Shown here in pieces: positions 11,388-23,300 of a stretch of 64,000 bases of DNA. The DNA is from Sarcocystis neurona (Eukaryota; Apicomplexa; Conoidasida; Eucoccidiorida; Sarcocystidae). Every line of letters begins with the position of its first letter. The stretch's first letter is position 1. Location of the stretch: the NCBI GenBank assembly GCA_000727475.1, contig KL647305.1, positions 736,856 to 800,855 of the forward strand, in the 5' to 3' direction. A program made the translations under genes and the position numbers. The notes under the pieces were generated by a model. It did not search any database. It worked only from the letters and a program-made list of their open reading frames with translations, and was not told where the DNA came from.

Positions 11388-14300
11388 GTATGCATATACG
11401 CACATTTGTGTGGTCAATTTACAGCATGCACGCAAACACGTACCCGTGTGTATAAATGTCTAAGTCGAGTCTGCGTGGACAGTCGACAACACACCTCCTA
11501 TCCAAGTAAAGAGGCCCCTTCTTTCAACCCTGCTCATACGTGTATATACGGAAAGCACATTCTCTATACGAAAGACGTGTCCAAAGGTCTACCACGCCTG
11601 CACGCAGAGGCACGTCTGCGCACACAGAGACACACAGGTAGGACGTCTATACAAATATCTACGCAGTGCAGATTCGCTGGACTGCCCCCTATCCGCACAC
11701 ATACGCGCGCACACACAGAGAGATACCTACGCTTCTATCCGTATATGTATAGGTTCTTAGAACTACCCCGTCTCACCACGCCGCCGTAGTTCCCGGTGGT
11801 GCCGCAGTAGTTTGAGGCGGAGAAGAGCGTCACGCAGCGGCCGTCATGGACGGGTTCGAACCCGCGCAAATTTGTGGGCACCTGCGCCAAAAACCGCACG
11901 GTCTTTGCTGTGTTGACAGCGCTATGAAGACCAGCAGGATACCCACATGCGTGCGCGTGTGTGTGCGGGGAGACAGACATACAGACACAACTCCTACAGC
12001 AAGGCCGCACACAGCCGGGACACCCGCGGGGGGGCAGATATAATGGGAAAGCATACCACCATCACCAACGCCCAGCGGTCTTGTTACATGCAGGTATATA
12101 CGGCGTCCATACACATGCGTGCGTGTTTGCCTCTGCGCTGTGAATCGTCCATATAAATGTACATATATACATGCACACTTGCACGCGGGGATCAAAGACT
12201 TCCTTCATTGCAGAGCAGCGGACTCCCTTTCGGTGCTTCTCTCTCCTTCTCTCTTGCTGTTCTTCTGGTGAGGCCGCAGCGTCAGCCGCTTCGCTTCACA
12301 CGCGTGCCTATCTATAGCGGCGCATGCTGAGCTTTGACGCTGCGACTGCTGCGCTACGCACAAAAAAGCGAGTCGTCCCCGTCCGAGTGCGGGTGCAACC
12401 ACCTTCCGTTGTAGTATAGACCTTTTTCTCACCCAGCACTTCAGGCGCACAGCGGCACGTAACATAGAGATTCTTCACCAACGAGAAAATCGCGTTCCAC
12501 AGAGACAGAGAGAGACACGTCACGACAGCAAAATCACGTCGTCACACAGAGAAAGGGATATAGATCTTCGAACAAGAACAGCGCGCTGCCGACAGAGAGA
12601 GACTCCCTCCTACAACAACACCATGTCAAAGAGAGAGAGACTGAAGGAAGCTCGCCCGACGAGACATCCTCCTCAGTGAGACAGCTCGCTGCTACGGGGA
12701 AAGGGGGGGGGAGGAAAACGGCTGTTGCTGCTGCTGCTGCTGTTGCTGCTCGGTGCTGCTGCTGCTGCTCGGTGCTGCTGCTGCTGCTCGGTGCTGCTGC
12801 TGCTGCTGCTGTTGCTCGGTGCTGTTGCTGTTGCTCGGTGCTGTTGCTGCTGCTCGGTGCTGTTGCTGCTGCTCGGTGCTGCTGCTGCTTCTCGGTGCTG
12901 CTGCTGCTGCTCCGTGCGGTTGCTGCTGCTCTTTTTCTTCACTCGTACGCAGCGCGCACGGGACTATGCTTCATCTCTCCGAACTCGGGGGTCTTTCTGT
13001 TGTTCGCTTTCTCCTTCACGCATGTGTGTGTATGTGTCTCGAGAGCTGGGAGCTGGCAATTGTATCTCGGCGTGTGTCCGGCTGTGCGCGTATGTCTCTC
13101 TGTGTTTGTGTGTGGCAGTTTACTTGGTGAGAACGAATGCAGACTTCGAGATTGTTGCGCGTGAGGAAGGCTTCGGTGACATCGGGCCCGAAGGCGATGC
13201 AGTCGGCGCCCCTGGTGCTCCAACCCCGGCCTGGGTCGTGCTGCGGGTCGGACCAGAGAAGGTCGAACATGAGCGTGTCTTCGAAAGAGTGAGGACAGGC
13301 GGGGCAGGGGCGCTGGCGATTGAGGCGGTCGATGTGCTGCAGCGTAATGTTGTCTTTTCGGCAGAGCCCGCCATGGACGACAAACAGTCGCTTCTCCATC
13401 ACCACACAGAGCGGCAGCAGGTGGAAAACTTCTTGGAACTTCTGGTACATGAATCCCCCGTACTTCTGCCGCACTTCTTGCGCGAAGCCGTAGACTTCGT
13501 TCATGTCTGCGCTCTCATGGTTCCCCCGGTTGATCACGACGCTCCACGGGCAGCTCAACTTAAACGCGAACAACATCAGGAAAATTTCTACAGAGTGCCT
13601 CCCGCGGTCCGCGATGTCGCCGTTAAACAAGTACCTACACACCGCAGAAGCCGAAGAAAGGCCAGTGCAGAAATGCGGAAGGGGAGGACGGAAGGGAGGG
13701 GGTCGCCCCAGCAACGGTGCGTGCCTCAAGACCCACAGACAGACAGAATCGGCAGGCGGATAAAAGACACAGACAGAGAGACAACGAGAGAATGTGCCGG
13801 GACAGCGACACGCAGCAGCAGCAGCGGAAGAGAAAGAGACAGAAGAGGAGGAGGAAGAACAAGAGACAGAAAGGAGAGACACAGAGAGAGAGGAAAAAGA
13901 CACAGAGGAGACACACCCGGGCCAGAGAGACAGAGAGAAGAGAGACAGGGGGCAGAGAGACGGGGGGCAGAGAGACGGGGGGCAGAGAGACAGGGAGGAG
14001 ACACACAGGGGGCAGAGAGACAGAAGGGAGAGACACACAGGGGGCAAAACGACGCGGGAGCAGCGGGGCAGCAGAAGACGGGACAAATAACAGCGAAGAG
14101 ACGAAAGGAAAAGAGAGGAGGGAGGTAGTAGTGGGTAGGCGCCGTATCTACCGGCACAACGTGACGCATGCAAAATGTACGCACACACACATGTATACCC
14201 ACACTCTCGTCATAAATACTTCTCTCCCCCTGCATCCTTCTCTCCAGAACCTCAGTACCCCCACCGACAACCAGTCGTCCATATACATATATATATATAC

Positions 14301-17300
14301 GTGTATATACGAGCATATATCACTATGTTTTAGATACCATGTAAGTATAGCATCTGTGCGTATCTATACGGAACTACACCTATATACACCTACGAACATA
14401 TGTGCATGTGTATAGACACGCATCGCATACAAAGACCCTACAAGCATTCGTATATATATGTATATACACATATATATATATACATATATATATACACATA
14501 TATATATATACACACAAAACGCAGATCTACTAAGACATACTCCGCCAGAACTACAAGCACACACATACCTACGCATTGAAGTAGGCGTTACATACAAAGA
14601 CCCTACAAGCCCTGGTATACACATATACATCTACACGTGTAGATCTACACGTATAGGTTCACATATATACGGATATATCCCCGCGTAACCACCATTATAC
14701 ATATATATATACATATATATACATATATATATGCATATATATACACACGCTTGACATACAGTATATACAGACGTACGAATGAATGCACCTACTTGCATAT
14801 ATATATAATTGTACATATATATAAAAACTGCATGTACATCGTAGATGTAGGTGCAAATATATATATATATATATATACATATATATATGTATATGTGTAT
14901 ACATATATATATACACATATCTTTACTCCGACCTACGTGAGAACGACACAAACGCCTGCAACGGAGTTCGACAGAGACACCACGCAGGCTCGTCTGTTTC
15001 GAGAGCGTAGCACACGTTCACTGTCTTGCGCACAACCTCACACCAATAGTGATGCACGTGGCCATATACGTATCTATGTATCTATCTATATATATATATA
15101 TATAGATATTTACATATAAGTGTGTGTACACCAACAGGTGGTCACCGCACTATTTGTAGGGACTGGCTGAAACACGGCGAGACTCTACTAGCATGCATGT
15201 ACGCTTCCACGCGCCCGCATGCACAACATCTCCCCAGTATCTACCTCGACTACTAACAAGTCACATATTATAACACGTGTCCCTCCCTGCGTCACATCTA
15301 CACGTGTGAGTATCTATCTATCTATATATATATGTATATATGTATATATGTATATATGTATATATTTGAATATGTATATCTACCTGTGTACGTATACACA
15401 CATGTATATAGTTCTTCTGATGAGCCACATGTGACGCTTGTACGCCTCCGTACATAGTTATGTATATACGCCCCCACATATATGTACCAGTATATATATA
15501 TATATGTATATAAATGTGAATGCATAGGCGTATATAAATTACGAAATACATTATATGAATATATTCACATTAGGATCTCAGATACGTTTCTGTCTTTGTC
15601 TCTTGGCGTATATTTCGTACGATACCACATACACAGAAGCTTCGGACGTCGAGGAGCTGCGTGTTTGTCTGCCTGCCGGCCTTTCGGCCGCTTCCCTTCT
15701 CGTTAGTACTCGTTGAGGAAAAGAAATATATTACCGGTGAGTTCAAAAGGAAATGCCTCCTCGCCTTCGTTTACTTGTCGCTTCCAGCGCTGGCTGGTGT
15801 CTGTGCGACGACTTTTTGTGTGGCCTCTCTGTCTGTCTCTTTGTTGGGGGAAAGGCGGGGACGGGACAGAGCGTGAACAGCAACACGTGTGTGTGTGTGT
15901 GTGTGTGTGTGTTTGTGTGTGTATAAATATTTAGACGTAGCCGGCTTCTAGCGCGCTTCTTTCTCACTAGTAAAACTGCGTTACAGCAGGGCGCGCGGGC
16001 ACTCACGTGTTGATCGGAGACGGCGGGCCGAATTTGTAGAAAATCCACAACACGTCGTTCAACTGGCCGTGGGTGTCGCCTACAAGCTGCAAAAATACGC
16101 ACCAGCATAGTCGATATACCATCTCCTGCACACGCAGTATGTATACATGTATACGTGTGCAAGATATATATTTACATGTATATAGGGTAAAGACGGGATA
16201 TATAGATATATGTACGTATACATATACATATATATATGTAAGCAGAGATACAGATGTGAGCTGCGAAGCGAGTACGTACTGACAACACGTATGGAGGTGT
16301 GCAGGCAGACACGTGTGCGTCGACGTGGGGACAATCCTATTCTCACCTTTACGGTATATAGGGACTCTTCATACCTACGCAGGCATGCACGTCTACATAC
16401 GCGTGTCTATGTACATGTGTCTACACATGTGAGGCTCGGTACGTGCACCTACAAACGGGCATGTCTACGGACGCGTGTCTACACACGTGCAGTTAAGTAC
16501 GCGTGTCTACGTACATATGTCTGTGGGCCTGTGTCTACACCCAGGCGTCTACTTTCACGTGTCCACACGGAGTGGTGTGTCTGCATGCGTGTCTACATCC
16601 ACGAGCCACTTTGCACGTGGCTCTTGGTGTGTGTCTACATTCAAGAGTACACGAACATGTGTCAACATACGTGGGCGTCTACGGGAATGCATACATACCT
16701 ACAAGATTCTACGTGTGGTGTGCGTCTCTACATGTCAGCATGTCTACACACAAAGCGGGTGTCTACATGCAAGGCGTGTCTACACACAACGCATATCTGC
16801 TACGTCCATGTGTGCTGTACAGAAAATCACCTGAATGACGTCGAAAATATTCGCAACGTGGACTTGTAGGTTTCAGACGCGTATAGACGAAAGCAGAGAG
16901 CGTGAACCCGCCGCACACTTTGAGTAGATGTGTGCACCATGCATGCAACGAATGTGGACAAGTCGACGTGCACTTTCAACTGTACGGACACCCAAACGCA
17001 TGTGTTCTCAGCACACAAAACTACATCTATACCTACTTTCCCACGTCTACAGCCATACATGTATATACGCATATGCAGATATACCGTATATAGACACACC
17101 TACGTGTTCCACACACACGACTGCGTCTACACGTATTCTTTCGTGTCTGCACCCACATGCATATATACGTGTATATCGCACAAAGACGCACACAGATAAA
17201 TATCTGTAATATGTACATCTATCTACTACCATCACGTTTCTACCCACACATACACATATACGTATAGCTGTATATGCAACAATGTCCACGATACCACCAT

Positions 17301-17342
17301 CCACGTATACCCGCACGTCAAACAAATATACATACATATATA

Positions 17343-17378
<36 letters not shown>

Positions 17379-20300
17379 GAGATATGTGTACAGCACGGGC
17401 ACATACGGTGATGTCAAAGAAGAAGAGAAGCCTGAACGATGAAGGGCTCGGTTGAAGGATTGCTTCTTACCACCAGACGGGCTCCCGGTTTCTTGGGAAT
17501 TTCTACCTCGACGAGTGCCCCCTTCATCGTCTGTCGATAATGGTCTTCGACGGCCACGATCAACTCCAACGCGTACTTGCGTGGAAGTGGTTGCTGTTGA
17601 ACAAAAACAGAAAACACAGGACCATACACACATACAAAATGTACTTCTTGCAGCCGGCAGACGGCAACGCTGGCGGTCTGGCCCTGCCGCTGGGGAGACG
17701 GCAACGCTGGCTGTCTGGCCCTGCCGCTGGGGAGACGGCGACTCTGACTCTGTCTCTGCCTGTCTGTCTCTGTCTATGTGTCTATGCCTGTATCTGTCTC
17801 ACGTCTGGGTTGTCCCGGTAGTAGTCGAGCAACTCGAGCGCCCACTCGCGCGTGATGGGCCACCGGAGTTTCGGCCCCGTGTAGTCCTCGGGAATGCTTT
17901 CTGCTGACAGCGTCGCCGCGTCCAGGCTGCTACGGCACAGACTCCTCTGCGTAGAAAACGGCAGCACCCAGACCTCGACGTGCGCCTGTGTATGTGTGTG
18001 CTGGAGAGGGTGGGGAGGGCTACGTGTTGTTTTTATGTGTGTTTGTTGTTGTGGCTGCCCGTCCAGCAGCGGCAACTCTGTGCTCCGCGAGACAGCCGTC
18101 TCGAGCAAAGGGGGCGTCGCCAGCAGAAAGGAGGCACGTGTGTTGCCACGTGCACATGCGCATGCAGAGAGTGCCAGCAACAGATGCCACACAGCCAGAC
18201 AGACAGGGTCTGAGCCAGACACGCAGCAAGACAGAGAGACACAGCGAGAGACACAACGGCGACCCAGCGGGCAAAACCAGCGAGTGTCTGTGAAGTGGAG
18301 CAGTTGACTGCACGGACGCACTCACACACCGACGTCGTCTTCGGCACAACCATAAACCCCACGGTAACCGACACACTCTCCTCTCGTCGTCTCCACAAAT
18401 ACCTATACTTCCATAAAGAAGATATATATATATATATATTTCATATACGTGTGTATGTATGTATATATATATACGTGTATATGAATATACATGTATATGT
18501 ATCCATAGGCGTGCATGGAAGAAGCTGAGAGGGGGGAACAGGCCCGTCGTCTATACTAATTTACACACGTGCGTGTATATATATATATATGTCACTCCAG
18601 TACAAAGAGATATACACACAAACGTAGGCACCTGCACCACCACATAGATGGTGTATGCCTGCGCACACGTACTTCTTCGTGAACGGCATGCAGGTCCTTC
18701 TGCGCTCTTGACGCACGTAGACGTACAAGCGTCCGCCTAAGGATATGTACCATATATATATATATGTATATGTAGAAACTCCACGCGTTACGCTAGTTAT
18801 TTTTCAAGACACGTGCCGACTTTCCTCTTTGGACATAGACACCCACAAGCATGTTTCAACGTCCCGGATGGGATCGAAGCCGGTGGGCAGGACGGCAGCA
18901 AATCCTGTAACCCGCCCCAGACACCCATGCACGCAGTTCCTCCCTCTTGTTTCACGGATCTTGAGCAGCGGTCCAACGCGAGACGGAGCGAGAGACACGC
19001 GCAGGAAGACCCGGAGACGCACGGAGACACGGATACCGGGAGGAGACACAGACGGAGGGACGCGGACAAACGGAGACAGACCGGTAGAGGCAGCGCAACA
19101 CCCATACACACACACATATAAGAGACAGCAGAGATGGGGATAATCTCTTTATCTCTCTCCCTATATATACATATGCACATATGCACATGTACAGCTGTTG
19201 ACTATTTCGAGTGATGAATTCGCGTGTGGAAGGAGGTGGAAGTCGAGCGCGCGGAAAGAGGAGCGGAGCTGCAGTGGCAGCGAGCAGAACAACAACAAGA
19301 AAAAGAAGGAATATTGGGGCGGAAGGGCAGGGAGCAAGCCGCGGCCAAAAGGAGAGAAACGGGAGAACGTACGCGGGCAGAGGACCGACGGCGACGGGGA
19401 CCCGGCGGCTTGGACTCGGCCCCAGGGACGGCAAGCAAGTTGCTGTTGGCGCGCGTCGCTTCTTCCATCGCCTCGACCATCTCTTGTTCGTGAATCTGCT
19501 TCTTGATCGTATTCAAAGTCGGTGTTCCCACGTCCCTGCAAAGACGACTCGCGAGCACCTCCCGACGCGATTTTCAACGCAAAAAAGAGGAGAAGGGGAA
19601 GGCCCACGCCACCGGGCAGAAGCAGGAAGCGACGACGCAGCAACAACGCAAGCCACAAAGGGGAAGAGAACCAAAAAGACGAAGGCGGAATCGTGGAAGC
19701 AGCAGGAGGAACAGAAGAACATGCGTGCAGCGTAGAAGATGCGGCGAAGAGAAAACGCAAGCGTCAGGGAGGACACGACCCTCGCACATACACACACACA
19801 CACACACATGCAGACGCACACACGCACATATGCATTCACACCGCACAGGGAGGGATACGAACTGCAGACACGTCTGGCTGGCTGCAGGCTCAGGAGGCCT
19901 CCCTGCCTACGAAAACTGGACCGCGGAGAAGCACGTGTATCGCAGGAAGTCGAGCTCGCCCCATATGCTGCTGGGCTTCGCTGCAACAAGACTATCGCTA
20001 GCACGGCAGAGTCGCATGCAGAGAAATCATGCGGGACGGACGGTTCTGTCTTATATGGAAAGCCGACGTAGGCAGACGATACACAGCTACAAAATACCAG
20101 CTGCCGTCAATACACCCGGTCGTCTTTCTAAAAAGAAGGCAGTGCCAGGACGCGCGTCCACGGGGAGAGCGCAGGTCACAAGTGCACAAGCGTCTAGCTA
20201 CGGAAGTCTACACGGCTTCTTTCGTATATTCATATATACGTGTGTTGATATCTATCTGTCTCTATACAGAGAGAGGAAGATAGATAGGTAGACACACACA

Positions 20301-23300
20301 CCGAGCCACTTACAGACTCGCGAGCGTAGATACATATATAGACGCATATGTGCACACGTTCCTCCCTATGCACATGTGCACACCTACAGACACGTAGATG
20401 CGGACGTACATGCCAACATACGTATCCACGGTGTACATACACCAGGAAAATATTCGGAGAAGAACCGTGAAGTCACGACTATGTCTCCATCCATCTACTT
20501 TTCCAACACTATATATATTCACATGGTGCACCAGCGCCTACTACGTACTGCAGTATTCATGCGGAGATGTATCGCAGTCAATATGAGGGAACGTGTGATA
20601 AGTGGCCTTCGAGTGTATGTGCTATATATAAATATACGCATATTTATATCTACTGTATAAACTGAGGCCACTTACTAATACGTGTGTAAAACTTGTGTAT
20701 ATCCAGCTTTGTACGTATGCATGCATGAACGTACGTCTTCAGTGCGGTGTGGCTGCGTTTCCTGGAGTGAAATACACGCAGAACATGGGGGTCTACTGTG
20801 CAAACACCAGAAGCGAGCAGCAACCTCACCAGAATTCCACCTCACACGAGGTGAAGAAACAGGAATATGCATGTCTCTGTGTATGCGTGTGGATATTTCG
20901 TAAATAATCACGCACATGTTCAGTCGCTCCCCCTGAGAGAGCAGCTACGGAAAATAAACACGCCCGCAGCTGGCTAACAGAGATAGATACCCTGGCATCT
21001 GGCTAGCAGAGGTAGGTGGCCCGCAGCCAGCTAGCTCCCGGAGACAGACGCGCTGGCAGCTGGCTATAGAGACGGGTGAACGCGTGCAGCTACCTAGCTA
21101 CCGGAGGTAGACACGCTGGCAGCTGGGTAGCAGAGGTAGGACGCCTGCACTCAGCCAGCTGGTATGGACACGCCCGCAGCTGGCTAGCACCGCCGACAGC
21201 TGGCTCTCGAAAGTATACACGGGAGCGTAGACAGTAGGGGGATACACGTCCGCACAACCTAGCAAAGCAAGGTATGCTTGCAGCTACCTACAGAAGTTAG
21301 ACAGGTACGCGGCTAGCTTGCAGACGGTAACCTCACGCTTTCGCTCAGTGAGCCAAGCCAGACGATGAGAAACAGACACGCACGCAGCAAGGATGAAATG
21401 CAGACACGGAGGCCCGCACTTCCCCGGGCAGACACGTCCGTACATAGCTAAGGAAAATACATGCTCACGCGTCGACTTCTTTTAGCAGAAGCTATCATGC
21501 CCACAGGTGACTCGCAGCTGACAACTGTCTTCCCGTCTCTAACACACCTGCACCCTCTGCAGAAAGCCAACGCTCGCAGAGACGCCCCTCTGTGGTAGAC
21601 ATGTCTGCTGTCGAAGCTACTGAATGTAGACACGCCACGTACAACCAACAACGACAGAAATTCCCGCCCTCGCTGGCAAAGAGCGACACGCTCGCGGCTT
21701 GCCGCCGAACGCACCCACGCAGCTAGCGAAGATAGGCGCGCCTGAAGTAGCCACCTAGGGTAGACACTGCTCATGTAGCCAGTGACGGTAGACACGTCTG
21801 ATGCAGATCGTGGAAGATGACACGGCTGGCGTCGATAGTGAAGGTAGACACGACAGACGAAGCTGGAGAAGGCAGACACGCGTGGCGCAGCTAGTGAAAG
21901 TAGGCACGCCTGATGCAGCTACGTGAGGTACACACGCCTGATGTAGCTAACGAAGGTAGACACGCCTGATGCAGCTAGATAAGGTACATCCGCCTAACGT
22001 ATTTAGAGAATGTAGACAAAAAGCCTGCTATGTAGCTAGAAAAGGTAGACAATCAAGTTTGGGAAAGTAGACACGCGTGGTGCAGCTAGTGAAGGTGCAC
22101 ACGCCTTCTGCAGCTACACGAGGTGCATAGGCCTGATGTAGTTAACGAAGGTACACACGCCTGATGGCCGATAGCCTGACGTATTTGGAGAAGGTAGGCA
22201 GAAGTCTGTTGTAGCTAGACAAGGTAGACACGTCGGATATAGCTAGGTGAGGCAAACACGCCCGTTGTAACTAACAAAAGCAATAGAGGTCCCTGATGTA
22301 GCTAGAGAAGGTAGACACGCTTGCGGCTGCGAACGGAAGGTCACGCGCTCGCGACGAACTGCAGACGCCTACGCAAACGTGCGTGCTCCGGTCACCGACG
22401 TAGACACGTCTGTCTGATACAGCTACCGAAGCAGACACGGCTGCACCTGGCTGGCGAGGACAAACACACCTGCAGGGCAGACAGCAACGTCAGAAATACA
22501 CACTTGACAACGCCTCGGCCACCGTTAAACAGGTGACGGCTGGCGGTAACGGAGACCAACCCCCTACTACGCAGTCGTTTCCCACCGTCTATACTACACG
22601 TCAGCTGGCACTGAGAACGGGCAGTCCTGTGCAGGTTTCCTCACCACGGCCGGAGAAACATGTGTGCCCCGCGTGTAGTCCACCGCACCCCAAAAAAAGT
22701 AGACACGTCTGGGGGACAACTTCTCCACCGGGAGCCACAACATGTGCGCAGTCGGCTCTTTTTTCCGAAGACGCCCTACGTGGTGGTCAGTAACTGTTTA
22801 ACTGTGCGATTTCAACGTGTAGACTACACGGGTCACCACCACGACCAAGCACCGGCGGGGAAAAGACAAGTGCGTCGCGTACGTGAGCGAGCTAGACCCA
22901 GGCCGACTGTCTGGACCCGCCTGCCTACCGAACTAGAGACAGAGTTTCTCTGGACGGCGAAGCGGACAAGGTCTTTGCACGCGGGCAAACTCCCCCGAGT
23001 CAGCTACATAAATCTGCGGCTGTGCTACACACACACTGGGACACCTCCGCACCTTCGGTTGAAGCAGCTGCTAGGCATGCGCACGACGATCTGTGGCTAG
23101 CCACCGGCAGCCACTCTGGCTTTCTGCGTATGGGGAGGCATACGGTAGCTACGCGACTTGAAGCTTGGCTCACTGCCCGTCCTAGAGCGGCAGGCGACAA
23201 ACACAACCACGACGCGGGAGAGGTTTTGCGACTGTGTGCGTGGATCACACCTTATGAGAAGGCAGCTAAGAGGAGAGGTGGCATGAAGTGGAAGCATAGG

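Noticed and set aside
11848..11862. GGGTTCGAACCCG resembling a tRNA B box
   Set aside because: It lies inside PPEF exon 7 and encodes Gly-Phe-Glu-Pro; no A box or cloverleaf stems are visible around it.
12725..14128. 467-codon plus-strand open frame
   Set aside because: It runs through the CTG minisatellite, then antisense to the PPEF catalytic exon, then through GA-rich repeats. Openness is explained by composition; the minus strand has the real protein.
18843..18912. Minus-strand exon candidate ([20 protein letters not shown]) in the PPEF gene
   Set aside because: Exons 2 and 3 already join in phase 0; the protein-like frame of this segment starts in the wrong phase. The other frame is possible but unconvincing.
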